In this document: positions 7,031 through 17,340 of the stretch, piece by piece
Position numbering within the stretch: position 1 is the stretch's first letter
How the letters are laid out: each line of letters starts with the position of its first letter
Assembly (NCBI GenBank): GCA_022825505.1
Contig: JAJDWR010000082.1
Location: forward strand, 1-34,015
Direction of reading: 5' to 3'
DNA length: 34,015 nt
Origin: Gammaproteobacteria bacterium
GTDB taxonomy: Bacteria > Pseudomonadota > Gammaproteobacteria > Steroidobacterales > Rariloculaceae
Program-made: the position numbers and the translations under genes
The notes under the pieces: generated by a model
What the model saw: only the letters and a program-made list of their open reading frames with translations
Databases searched by the model: none
What the model was told of the DNA's origin: nothing

Positions 7031-7068
7031 TCCGGCATGCTTGCCTCCGGGCTGCACGTGTCCGATGC

Positions 7069-7083
7069 TACAATCCGATCGGA
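7069..7083 (+). promoter_or_regulatory. Candidate -10 and operator before the DUF885-hydrolase-SDR operon
   Basis: TACAAT (7069-7074) is a good -10 box. Its last base begins a perfect 10-bp palindrome, TCCGATCGGA (7074-7083), and a further TCCGAT lies upstream at 7061-7066. A regulator binding here would cover the start of transcription. No clear -35 is seen at 16-18 nt. Confidence 0.4.
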
Positions 7084-7145
7084 ATTATTCGCCTTGCGGC
7101 GCAACGCTTGCCGGGCAGAAATAACAATACTGAGGAGTGACTTCA

Positions 7146-8819
<1,674 letters not shown>

Positions 8820-8883
8820 GCGGCGTCACCGTGGTCCACCACCGCGCGGCCCCTTGCAGCCGTCAACTCGCGAGTACCGACCC

Positions 8884-10785
8884 ATGAGTCACCTGTCCAG
8901 ATTTGCCGTCATCGCATCGGTTTTCCTGCTGGCGGGCCAGGCCCAGCCGCAGATCCACCTGGTTTCCGACGAGGTCAGGCGTGCGGCGCTCGCCAGCGAG
9001 GCGAACATCGAGCGCATGGTCATGGTGCCGATGCGTGACGGCGTGCACCTGGCGTCCCGGGTCTACCTGCCGAAGAATGCCGACGGGCCCCTCCCGACCA
9101 TCCTGTGGCGGTCCCCGTACAACTTCAGCGAAAAGATGGTGCCCAACCTGGACTACTCGGACGCAAACCTGAAGTTTGCGCTGGACGCCGTTCGGCATGG
9201 CTACGCATTCGTCATGCAGTACGAGCGCGGCAAGTTCTTTTCCGAAGGCGAGTGGGAAGTCCTCGGCCACCCGCGAACGGACGGGCACGACACGCTGACC
9301 TGGATCGCCGGGCAACCCTGGTCCGACGGCAAGGTCGGCACGATCGGGTGTTCGTCCACGGCGGAATGGATCATGGGGCTGGCGAGCCTCAGGCACCCGG
9401 CGCACGTGGCGGCGGTGCCTATGGGAGTCGGCGCCGGCATCGGCCGCATGGGGCCGTACTTCGAACAGGGCAATTACTACAAGGGAGGGGTGACCCAGTT
9501 GCCCATGCTGACGTGGCTGTACAGCGAGCAGAACACGGTCCGGCCCACGTTTCCCCCGGACCTCTCGCGCGACGAACTCATCCGCGTGTCACGCTTCTAC
9601 GACCTCGCGCCGGACATGCCCGCAGTCGACTGGAACGAAGCGTTTCGGCACCTTCCCCTCAGCGACGCGATCGTGGCGGCCGGAGGCCCGAACGGCATTT
9701 TCGACGAGATGGTCGACCGGGGTCCCGACGACGAGGCCTGGTACGAGGGCGGCCTGTACCACGACGACGAGGATTTCTTCGTTCCCGCGCTGTGGGTCCA
9801 TTCCTGGTACGACCTCTCGGTCGCGCCCAACATCGCGCTCTTCAACCACGTTCGCGCCAATGCGAGCGACCCGCGCATCCGCGACAACCAGTACATGATC
9901 GTCGCGCCCACGGAGCACTGCCACATGTACCGCCTGCGCGACCCCCACGTCACCGGCGGCCGCGACATGGGGCGCGTTCACTTCGGACTCGACGACATCG
10001 TCTATTCGTTCTTCGACTACTACATGAAGGATGCGCCCAACGGGTTTCCCGAATCGCAGCCTGATGTGCGTTACTTCGTCATGGGTGCGAATGAGTGGCG
10101 CACAACGGATCAGTGGCCTCCGCCAGGGTCTGCGACGATGACGATGTATCTTTCCAGCGATGGCAGCGCCAATACCCTGCATGGCGACGGGCGGCTCCTG
10201 CCGGAGAGGCCCGAGGGGGCGGACAGCGACAGTTTTTCGTACGATCCGATGAATCCCGTACCGTCCCTCGGGGGCAACGTCTGCTGTCTCGGCGATGCGG
10301 TCGTGCCCGGATCCTTCGATCAGCGCCCGGTGGAGGCGCGGGACGACGTGCTCGTGTATACCAGCGAGCCGCTGACACAGGACATCGAGGTGAGCGGTTC
10401 GATCGGGGTCGTGCTGTACGTTTCCTCGGACGCGCCCGATACGGATTTCACTGTCAAGCTGCTCGACGTGGATCCGGATGGCAGGGCCTGGAACCTGGAC
10501 GAGACGATAAAGCGCGCCCGGTATCGCGAAGGCTTCGACCGGGAGGTGTTCATGGAACCCGGCGAGATCGTTGCGCTCGAGTTCGCGCCGCTGGCGACGA
10601 GCAATCTGTTTCGCGCAGGCCACCGCATCCGCGTGGAGATCTCAAGCAGCAACTACCCTCGCTTCGCACGGAACCTCAACATGGGAACGCACAACGCCCG
10701 CGAGACGGAACACCGTATCGCCCGCAACGCCGTGCACCATGGCCCGGATCATCCGTCCCGGATCGAATTGACGGTCGTCGAGTGA
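8884..10785 (+). CDS. CocE/NonD-type S15 serine hydrolase, exported
   Basis: 633 residues: a signal peptide to about GQAQPQ, an alpha/beta-hydrolase domain, then a C-terminal jelly-roll typical of X-Pro dipeptidyl-peptidase (S15) and CocE acylases. Visible landmarks are MVPMRDGVHLASRVYLP at the domain start, the nucleophile region GTIGCSSTAEW (Ser after GC), the acid region HSWYDLSVAPN, the His region VAPTEHCHMY, and late motifs such as SSDAPDTDFTVKLLDVDPDG. Members cleave peptides, acyl amides or esters. The more usual nucleophile elbow G-x-S-Y-x-G is here G-C-S-S-T-A. The ATG at 8884 is chosen because the signal peptide begins there. It follows the DUF885 gene by 64 nt and overlaps the next SDR gene, so the three probably act on one substrate. 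Confidence 0.85.
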   Translation: MSHLSRFAVIASVFLLAGQAQPQIHLVSDEVRRAALASEANIERMVMVPMRDGVHLASRVYLPKNADGPLPTILWRSPYNFSEKMVPNLDYSDANLKFALDAVRHGYAFVMQYERGKFFSEGEWEVLGHPRTDGHDTLTWIAGQPWSDGKVGTIGCSSTAEWIMGLASLRHPAHVAAVPMGVGAGIGRMGPYFEQGNYYKGGVTQLPMLTWLYSEQNTVRPTFPPDLSRDELIRVSRFYDLAPDMPAVDWNEAFRHLPLSDAIVAAGGPNGIFDEMVDRGPDDEAWYEGGLYHDDEDFFVPALWVHSWYDLSVAPNIALFNHVRANASDPRIRDNQYMIVAPTEHCHMYRLRDPHVTGGRDMGRVHFGLDDIVYSFFDYYMKDAPNGFPESQPDVRYFVMGANEWRTTDQWPPPGSATMTMYLSSDGSANTLHGDGRLLPERPEGADSDSFSYDPMNPVPSLGGNVCCLGDAVVPGSFDQRPVEARDDVLVYTSEPLTQDIEVSGSIGVVLYVSSDAPDTDFTVKLLDVDPDGRAWNLDETIKRARYREGFDREVFMEPGEIVALEFAPLATSNLFRAGHRIRVEISSSNYPRFARNLNMGTHNARETEHRIARNAVHHGPDHPSRIELTVVE

Positions 10786-11537
10786 CCGCAGTCGATCTCC
10801 GCGGCAGGGTCGCCCTGGTCACCGGCGCCGCCAACGGTCTCGGCCGCGCCATCTCGGCCTGCCTCGGCCAAGCCGGCGCATCGGGCATCGGCTTCGATAC
10901 CGAACCCTGCGAGAAGGGCCTGCCTGCCGGCTGGATCGAGCATCGCGGCGATGTCGTCAGGGAGGCCGATGTCGCTGGCGCGGTCGCGGAGGCCGGGGAC
11001 CGATTCGAACGCCTGGACATCGTCGTCGCCAACGCGGGCCTGGTGCCGCCCTGGCAGGAAACCGAGCACCTGGACTTTGAGGAATGGGACACGGTATTCG
11101 CGGTGAACGTGAAGGGCGTGGCGGCGACGATCAAGCATGCCGTACCGTTGATGAAGCGTACCGGCGGAACGGTCATCGTCATGGGCTCGCTGAATTCCCG
11201 GCGCACTCACCCCCGCCAATGTTTGTACGCGGCCACCAAGCATGCCGTGCTCGGCATTGTTCGAGCAACGGCGATGGACCTCGGTCGGTACGGAATACGC
11301 GTGAACGCGCTCGGTCCGGGGCCCGTCGCCACGAACGCGCTGCTCGGGCGCCTGGAAACGCGGGCCCGGGAGGGTGAACCGCCCGCGGTTGAGGTTCTGG
11401 AACAGTTCGCACGCGACACTTCGCTGGGCCGCATCGCCAGCGAGGAAGACGTCGCGAGGGCCGCCTTGTTCCTGGCCAGCGACCTCTCGGATGGAATGAC
11501 GGGCCAGATCCTGCCTGTGGACGGTGGTTTGCCCTGA
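10782..11537 (+). CDS. Short-chain dehydrogenase/reductase (SDR)
   Basis: 251 residues, the classical SDR size. It shows the NAD(P)-binding motif TGAANGLG (about 15-22), the VVANAG segment, the catalytic Ser in VMGSLNS, the YAATK active-site Tyr/Lys, and a C-terminal GQILPVDGG. These enzymes oxidise alcohols or reduce carbonyls with NAD(P). An acidic Asp in GFDTEP at the end of the second strand suggests NAD rather than NADP. The GTG start at 10782 overlaps the hydrolase stop by 3 nt (GTGA), showing translational coupling. Its substrate may be an alcohol or hydroxy acid released by the hydrolase, but that is inferred only from position. It converges on the permease gene 20 nt away. Confidence 0.87.
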   Translation: MTAVDLRGRVALVTGAANGLGRAISACLGQAGASGIGFDTEPCEKGLPAGWIEHRGDVVREADVAGAVAEAGDRFERLDIVVANAGLVPPWQETEHLDFEEWDTVFAVNVKGVAATIKHAVPLMKRTGGTVIVMGSLNSRRTHPRQCLYAATKHAVLGIVRATAMDLGRYGIRVNALGPGPVATNALLGRLETRAREGEPPAVEVLEQFARDTSLGRIASEEDVARAALFLASDLSDGMTGQILPVDGGLP

Positions 11538-11557
11538 GACGAAAGGCCGAGCCGCCG

Positions 11558-12373
11558 TCAGGCGGCTGTCTTGGCGCCGCCGCGGCCCCGCGCAAGCGAC
11601 AGGCCCACAGCGGCGGCTCCGACCACAAGTGCAGAGACCGCGGTAGCGATCACGGCAATGGCCGGGACCATGGGAGAGTAGTTGGTGGCGGTGCGCGAGT
11701 AGAGCCATTCCGGCAGGGTCGTGTCCGCACCGCTCGTGAACACGGACAGCGGCAGATTGCTCCAGGACAAGAGAAACGCGAATAGGGCTCCCGAGACGAT
11801 GCCCGGCGCCAGCGCCGGAAGCGTGACTTCACGCAGAACCTGCAGGCGGGTCGCGCCCAGATCGAACGCCGCGTCTTCCTGCATGACGTCGTAGTTGTAC
11901 AGGCGGATCGAGATGACCAGCGTCACCACCGGCACGATCCACACCAGGTGCGCAAACGCGGCTGTCTGCCAGCTTGGCGTAATGCCGAGGGCAGTGAAGT
12001 AGACGAGCAGCGCGAGCCCGAGCACCGGTTGCGGGAAGAACAGCGGCAAAAGCAGAAAACGCTGAAAGGCCCGGCGTCCGCGCCAGTCGAATCGGGCAAA
12101 GGCAAGGGCGCCGAACGAGGCGAGAACAACGGAGAGGACCATCACCAGCACGGCGATCCTGAAACTGGTCAGGTGCAGGGTGCCGGTGGTGTAGCTGGCG
12201 AGTGCGTCAGCATAGGCATCGGTGGTCCATGTCCGGTGCGGAAAGAGCATGTAACGGGTATTGGAGAGCGACGCGAGCGCGACGGAGATCATCGGTATGT
12301 AGAGGAGCGCGAGTACCAGCAGGAGCCAGGCTGCCTGCAGCGAGTCGAACAATGATTTCGCGCGTCCGTTCAT
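11558..12373 (-). CDS. ABC importer permease, polyamine type (PotC-like)
   Basis: 271 residues with about six membrane spans and the EAA-type loop DLGATRLQVLREVTLP that docks the ATPase. The order binding protein, ATPase, permease, permease and the family resemblance point to the spermidine/putrescine-type subfamily, whose importers take up polyamines and other small cationic or organic molecules. The start at 12373 overlaps the stop of the other permease gene (ATGA). A longer reading to 13237 exists, but it would cover the other permease in the wrong frame. This is the last gene of the minus-strand operon. Confidence 0.85.
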   Translation of the reverse strand: MNGRAKSLFDSLQAAWLLLVLALLYIPMISVALASLSNTRYMLFPHRTWTTDAYADALASYTTGTLHLTSFRIAVLVMVLSVVLASFGALAFARFDWRGRRAFQRFLLLPLFFPQPVLGLALLVYFTALGITPSWQTAAFAHLVWIVPVVTLVISIRLYNYDVMQEDAAFDLGATRLQVLREVTLPALAPGIVSGALFAFLLSWSNLPLSVFTSGADTTLPEWLYSRTATNYSPMVPAIAVIATAVSALVVGAAAVGLSLARGRGGAKTAA

Positions 12374-13218
12374 CGTCGCGCCAGGCGGTCCACGTCGATG
12401 CGCTTGAGAACGGGGAACACGACGGCAGCGGTAAGCAGGACCGTCAGCACCGTGAGCGCCGCGCCCAGCGGCCAGTCCTGGGCGTAGTTGAAGCGTTGCT
12501 CGATTGCGTTGGTAATCACCGTTACGGCCTGTCCCCCGAGGATGTTCATTTCCGCGTTGGCACCCAGGGACAGTACGAAGCAAAGCAGGGCGCCGACAGC
12601 GGCGCCGGGTGCCGCCAGCGGCGCCTCGATCTCCCGAAATACCTGCCAGCCGGACGCGCCCAGGTCGCGTGCGGCTTCGACCTGGTCCTTCGGTATCAGC
12701 GAGACGCCCAGCAACAGGGGGAACAGAACGAACGGAAAGTGGATGTATACGAGGCCCAACAGGGCGGCGAGCCTCGTGTACAGGATGGTGCCGATGGAAA
12801 CGCCGAACAGCGCGTCGATACTTCCGGCGAGGATGCCGCCGCCCGGCATCATGAACAACGCCAGGCCGAACAGGCGGACGCTCTCGGAAATGAAGATCGG
12901 CAGCGCGATGAGCAGCGTAACCAGCGTTGCCCACCGACCGGCAAGGTGCGCCAGGACCCTGGCCGTCGGCCAGGCCAGTACCAGGCAGATCAGCGTCGTT
13001 GCCGCCGCACCCAGCGCCGACCACATCAGCGGCCGCCAGTAGCCTTCGGCAAAAGCCGTGGCGTAGTTGGTAAACGTCGGGCTTCCCGCCAAATCGAACG
13101 TGCGCGGCGGCATCAGGCTGTAGAGCGCGACGACGAGTATGGGGATGACGAAACCGGCGAGCAGGAACACAAGGACGGGGAGCATCGTCAGGATGCCGGG
13201 GTTCGGGCGGCGCATCAT
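12370..13218 (-). CDS. ABC importer permease, polyamine type (PotB-like)
   Basis: 282 residues, beginning MMRRPNPG and entering a first span at about residue 12. Several further spans follow, plus the loop DLGASGWQVFREIEAP, which is the EAA motif contacting the ATPase. With the next gene it would form the membrane channel of the importer. I set the start at 13218, where ATG overlaps the ATPase stop (ATGA); the frame is open 13 codons further upstream but that part lies inside the ATPase gene. The substrate is not readable from the sequence. The operon context suggests that it feeds the GcvP-like and DUF885 enzymes encoded upstream. Confidence 0.85.
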   Translation of the reverse strand: MMRRPNPGILTMLPVLVFLLAGFVIPILVVALYSLMPPRTFDLAGSPTFTNYATAFAEGYWRPLMWSALGAAATTLICLVLAWPTARVLAHLAGRWATLVTLLIALPIFISESVRLFGLALFMMPGGGILAGSIDALFGVSIGTILYTRLAALLGLVYIHFPFVLFPLLLGVSLIPKDQVEAARDLGASGWQVFREIEAPLAAPGAAVGALLCFVLSLGANAEMNILGGQAVTVITNAIEQRFNYAQDWPLGAALTVLTVLLTAAVVFPVLKRIDVDRLARR

Positions 13219-14240
13219 TCGTCCAACAGCGCCGCATCGCTCAGGTCGAAGCCCCACTCGGCCTTCGCACCGACGATGATTTCCGCCGCCTGGCCGGCCG
13301 CGACTTCCGCTACCAGGATTCTCTTGCCGGTATCCAGGTGGTAGTGGGTACGTGAACCGAGCATGTAGTCGTTGGCAACGGTTGCCGGGAAGCGAACGTC
13401 GGCCCGTTCGCCGTCATTCAGCTTGCGGAGGAACTCCGGCCGCACGGCCAGGTAGCCCGTCGCGCCGGTGGGCGCTGCGATTCCCAGTTCCGCAATCTGC
13501 CCGTTGGCGAGTTCGAAGACGTTGACCTCTCCCATGAACTCGGCGACAAAGCGGTTTGCGGGCCGATAGTAGATGTCGGTGGGCGTGCCCGTCTGCACGA
13601 TCCGTCCCGCCTTCATGATGGCGATGCGGTCCGACATCACCATCGCCTCCTCCAGGCTGTGCGTGATGTAGACGAACGTCTTTCCGGTGCGGCGGTGCAG
13701 GTCCTTCATCTCGACCTCGAGGATTTTCCGCAGCCGGTAGTCGATGGAGGACAGGGGTTCGTCGAAAAAAAGTATTTCCGGGTCTGACGCAAGCGCGCGG
13801 GCCAGCGCGACGCGCTGTTGCTCGCCACCCGAGCAGTGCGTTACGCGCCGGCCGTAATAGGATTCCGGCAGGCGCACTATGCGCATCATATCCAGGGCGT
13901 GTTCGCGGCGCTCGTGCGGCGGCACCCCCTTCATCTTTTGCGAGAATTCGATGTTCTCTCCCACGGTGCGGTGACTGAAGAGCGCCAGGTTCTGGAACAC
14001 CATGCAGGTCGGGCGCCGGTTGGCCGGCACGTCGGTGATATCGGTGTCGCGCAGGCGAACGCGGCCCGCGGCCGGAGTCTCGAGTCCCGCGAGAATCCGC
14101 AGCAACGTGGATTTACCGCTTCCCGAGGGGCCCACGATCGTGAAGAATTCGCCTTCGCGGATCTCAAGCGACACGTCGTCCAGGGCGATCACGTCGCCGA
14201 ATCGTTTCGAAACCGCCCGTGTCGACAGGATCGTTCCCAT
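13215..14240 (-). CDS. ABC importer ATP-binding protein, polyamine type (PotA-like)
   Basis: About 341 residues: an N-terminal ATPase domain with Walker A GPSGSGKST, Q-loop VFQNLALF, signature SGGEQQR, Walker B ILFFDEP and the switch His in ITHS, followed by a C-terminal TOBE-like regulatory part (YLAVRPEFLRKL). The signature starts CSGGE rather than the usual LSGGQ, a minor departure. It drives transport through the two following permeases. ATG at 14240 is chosen; a GTG at 14255 is also in frame, and neither has a clear ribosome site. It follows the binding-protein gene by about 48 nt. Confidence 0.87.
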   Translation of the reverse strand: MGTILSTRAVSKRFGDVIALDDVSLEIREGEFFTIVGPSGSGKSTLLRILAGLETPAAGRVRLRDTDITDVPANRRPTCMVFQNLALFSHRTVGENIEFSQKMKGVPPHERREHALDMMRIVRLPESYYGRRVTHCSGGEQQRVALARALASDPEILFFDEPLSSIDYRLRKILEVEMKDLHRRTGKTFVYITHSLEEAMVMSDRIAIMKAGRIVQTGTPTDIYYRPANRFVAEFMGEVNVFELANGQIAELGIAAPTGATGYLAVRPEFLRKLNDGERADVRFPATVANDYMLGSRTHYHLDTGKRILVAEVAAGQAAEIIVGAKAEWGFDLSDAALLDE

Positions 14241-14288
14241 GCTGTCCGCGGTCACTTATACGGCGTTATGTGTTTGATGGAGCACCAG

Positions 14289-15491
14289 TCAGCCGCGGGC
14301 GCGTATTGCGGCGGCGTAGATATCGTACAGCCGATCGTAGTCCGGGACGATGTCGAATTCGACGGAGTTTTCGATGCGTTCGTCGAATTCGTCCCACTGC
14401 AGCGCGGCAAGCTGTTCGGTCGTGAACTTCGACAGCACCTCCGGCTGGGCCATCTGACTGACGGGCTGAAGGTTGCCGTTGCCGTTTGCAACGATCCAGG
14501 CAGGTTCCGGTTCGGTGATCCATTCGAGGAAATCGAGCACGTCCTCACCGGAGCCGGGATTGGCGACCGCTGAATTCAGCTCGATCCAGTTGATGCCGCC
14601 CTTGCCCCCGGCGGGCCCCCGGTACGGCGTGATGGCGTAGAGATTGTCGACGCCTTCCAGCCGCGCGGACGTGATGCTGTAGGTACCGCCGGTAAAGTAC
14701 GCGTCGATTTCACCGTTGATGACGGCAAGGTTCAGTTGCGCGAAGTCCGTGGTGATCATTCTTGCGTTGTTTATCCACCGCCTGGCGGTGGCCTCGAACG
14801 CCGTATAGTCGTCCCCGGTCTTCTCGCCGAACGGGTCGATGCCGGCGCCCATGCAGATATCCATCACGTTCCAGTCTTCGTAGGCGAGGATGCCATAACG
14901 GTTCGCGAAGTCGGGGTTATTGAACAGGTCCCATCCTTCGTCCTTGGCCAAGCCGGGCGAAATGACATCGGAATTGACGACGAAATCGAATGTCTCGAAG
15001 CGCTGCACGACCCCGAGCAGGTGTTCGCCGTCTTCGCTCATCGCCCAGTAGTAGGGCGGGGCGAACTTCTCGAACATGGCGCCGTACAGCGGCTCGAATC
15101 GCTCGCGCGGCAGGTCCCGGATCAGTCCCGCCGGCCACAGTTCCTTGCGCGCCCAGGGATTGTTCAGATTGACGAAATCCCAGACAGCGGTTTCCCCGGC
15201 TCGCAGGCGATTGACGGAGGTCGGGTCGGATATGTGAATCTCGTAGCGGATCGATCCTCCCGTCCGGTCGCGCCAGAGGTCCAGCAGGCGGGGGTCGGCG
15301 TAGGCGTCCCAGGTCAGCAGCGCGAGTTCGCCGCCCTGCTCCCGCGCCGGCCCGCAACCGAACATGGCGGCGCCCGCGGACGCGGCGAGGCCCGCGACAA
15401 ACTGACGCCGGGTCGGCGCAAGTTGCAGCGAACTTCGGCCGCGAAGCGGATTTCGCGCGGCCAATTGCCGCAGCTTCAAATCACGGCGCAT
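14289..15491 (-). CDS. Solute-binding protein of the polyamine-type ABC importer, Tat lipoprotein
   Basis: 400 residues. After a charged N-terminus comes a twin-arginine signal (TRRQFVAGLAASAG) ending in a lipobox, MFGC, so the protein is probably exported folded and lipid-anchored. The mature part follows the PotD/family 1 periplasmic-binding fold: LLTWDAYADP near the start, DFVNLNNPWA, NRYGILAYEDW, AYFTGGTY, GKGGINWIELNSAVANPG and a late FLEWITEPE. I chose ATG 15491 because it has GAGGGAG at good spacing; the frame is open 20 codons further. It sits 78 nt after the DUF885 gene. The ligand is unknown; polyamine-like or small peptide-like compounds are both possible. Confidence 0.83.
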   Translation of the reverse strand: MRRDLKLRQLAARNPLRGRSSLQLAPTRRQFVAGLAASAGAAMFGCGPAREQGGELALLTWDAYADPRLLDLWRDRTGGSIRYEIHISDPTSVNRLRAGETAVWDFVNLNNPWARKELWPAGLIRDLPRERFEPLYGAMFEKFAPPYYWAMSEDGEHLLGVVQRFETFDFVVNSDVISPGLAKDEGWDLFNNPDFANRYGILAYEDWNVMDICMGAGIDPFGEKTGDDYTAFEATARRWINNARMITTDFAQLNLAVINGEIDAYFTGGTYSITSARLEGVDNLYAITPYRGPAGGKGGINWIELNSAVANPGSGEDVLDFLEWITEPEPAWIVANGNGNLQPVSQMAQPEVLSKFTTEQLAALQWDEFDERIENSVEFDIVPDYDRLYDIYAAAIRARG

Positions 15492-15569
15492 GTGTTGCTC
15501 CCTCTCAGCCGCAGAAGTCTGGCGCTCTGCCCTCTGAAACGACATTGTCAATCGGATGAAGCACCGGAG

Positions 15570-17324
15570 TCAGTTCGCCGACGGCATTTCCGGGCTGTTC
15601 CAGAAACGCTCCATCTGGTCCGAATTCCCGGTGAGTTCCCAGCGCACCAGCGCCAGTGGAATCTGCCCGTAGGCCAACAGGTCGTCGTGGAATTCCCGCC
15701 AGTCGATGGCGTAGTCGCCGTCGACGTAGATCTCGGCGAGCATCTGCTCGATCTGCTTCTTGCCCACGATGTAGCTGGTGGCCTGGTAGGGCCAGCGGAC
15801 GTACAGATCGACCTCTGCCCTTGAAATGTGCTCCTCCATCCCCGGTACGCGGTCGATCTGGTATTGCACGGCTTCGTCCATGGTCAGGTCGCCGGTGGAG
15901 AGGTAGATGTCCAGCGGAATTCGCACGGCCCGGAGCAGCAGGAAGTTGTACGTCAGTTCACGCGTGCGGGGTCCCCGCAGATAGGGGTAGGCCATGTCGA
16001 GAAACAGCTCTTCCCAGTAATGAGCCCAGCCCTGGGAGAAGCCGGTATCGCGATGGCGCGCGCGGATGGGGCAGGCGTTGCGCTGCGTGACCTCGGCCTC
16101 GAAGTAATGGCCGGGCCAGTCCGAATGCTGGTAGTCGGTTATGGGGTCCAGGCGCATGACCCGCTCCCAATAGGTATTGGTGAACCAATGGTCTTCCGGC
16201 ACGACGAAGAGGCGCTTCGTGTTTTCCGGTTGAGGCTCGGTGGGAAATCCCAGCAGGCCGGGCCGGTTTCCTACGCCGCCGAACGGTTCCTGCCACGTGC
16301 CGAGCTGCAGGTAGGACTCCCCGATGTAGGGATGGAAGCTGATGAGATCCATGTCCTCCAGCCAGTACTTTGTTTGCAGGTAGGTCAGCCGGAACCACTC
16401 GATCCATTCTTCGGTCGTCGGCATCCTGTGATCCTTCAGGCCCTCGTTGAGCTTTTCCTCCACGGCGATGGACATCAGGAAGCGGTTCTTCTCGTACTCG
16501 CCCATGGCCAGCAGTTCCCCGGTGTTCCAGGGCGAGAAATTGACGCGCTCGAAATACCATTCCATGTTGTCGATGCCGACGTTCGGCGCGCCCTGCATCA
16601 TTGGCAGGCTCTGCTCGATCCACTCGGCATATTCTTCCAGGGCGATCGCGGCATCGGCGGCCGCGCTGCGCAGCCTCCCGCGATGCGATTCGGGAAAATG
16701 CGGTTCCAGCAGGTCGACGCCGGCGGCATATTTTTCGCGAATGTCCTCCACGTGCCTCAGGCTTGCATGGGCCAGTTCGGGGGCGGCGTCCTCGAAGACG
16801 ATGTTTTCCGGGCCCTGCGCAAGGATTCCTTCGGTGCGTTCGAAGGCCGCGATGATGGCCTCGGCCTTCTCCTCCGTGTAGGGAACCACGTCACCCATTT
16901 CGCGCGCGACGCCGTTGATTGCGTGCTCCACGTAGAACCCGGCGTTGGTCTGGAATTCGCGCAGGATGTGGTGTTCGAAATAGACGTCGTCAAGCTCCGC
17001 GCGAAGCAGGAGATAGTCCACCTGGTCGTGCACCGGCCACCCGGTGCGGTCCAGGGCGTTCAGGCGGCGGCGAAATTCCGCCAGTCCCTCGGTCTGTGCT
17101 TCGACGACGGCGGCAAAATCGGGGATTTCATCGCCGATGGCGTTGGGACGCCACGTTCTCGCCCGGAACAGCGGGCTTCGAAATGCCCGGAATTCCTCGG
17201 CAAGCTGGACGAGTTCCCCGGAGACGTGAATGGCGTATCTGTCGTCCTGTGCCAGGGCGGGGAGCGCCACGATGCCGGCAATTATTCCGGCGGCCATGGT
17301 CAGGGTGATTGGACGAATCTTCAT
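15570..17324 (-). CDS. DUF885 family exported protein, HSDWPGH variant
   Basis: 584 residues. The signal peptide ends at about LPALAQ (residue 26) with no lipobox. DUF885 landmarks: QVDYLLLRAEL (101-111), NMEWYFERVNFSPW, the metal-motif region YQHSDWPGHYFEAE (H400 and H406, with the Glu of HExxPGH replaced by Ser), QGWAHYWEELF (431-441) and ALVRWELTGNSD at the C-terminus. It resembles the DUF885 protein at 7146 more than the one at the window end. The ribosome site AAGGAG lies in the 16-nt gap after the GcvPB-like gene, so translation is likely coupled. Between P-protein subunits and an importer, it may process the imported compound; the export signal implies this happens outside the cytoplasm. 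Confidence 0.82.
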   Translation of the reverse strand: MKIRPITLTMAAGIIAGIVALPALAQDDRYAIHVSGELVQLAEEFRAFRSPLFRARTWRPNAIGDEIPDFAAVVEAQTEGLAEFRRRLNALDRTGWPVHDQVDYLLLRAELDDVYFEHHILREFQTNAGFYVEHAINGVAREMGDVVPYTEEKAEAIIAAFERTEGILAQGPENIVFEDAAPELAHASLRHVEDIREKYAAGVDLLEPHFPESHRGRLRSAAADAAIALEEYAEWIEQSLPMMQGAPNVGIDNMEWYFERVNFSPWNTGELLAMGEYEKNRFLMSIAVEEKLNEGLKDHRMPTTEEWIEWFRLTYLQTKYWLEDMDLISFHPYIGESYLQLGTWQEPFGGVGNRPGLLGFPTEPQPENTKRLFVVPEDHWFTNTYWERVMRLDPITDYQHSDWPGHYFEAEVTQRNACPIRARHRDTGFSQGWAHYWEELFLDMAYPYLRGPRTRELTYNFLLLRAVRIPLDIYLSTGDLTMDEAVQYQIDRVPGMEEHISRAEVDLYVRWPYQATSYIVGKKQIEQMLAEIYVDGDYAIDWREFHDDLLAYGQIPLALVRWELTGNSDQMERFWNSPEMPSAN

Positions 17325-17340
17325 GTTCGTTTCTCCTTTC

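Noticed and set aside
12374..13237. N-terminal extension of the PotC-like permease frame (559 codons in total)
   Set aside because: The extension overlaps the PotB-like gene in another frame. The permease proper begins at the ATGA overlap at 12373.
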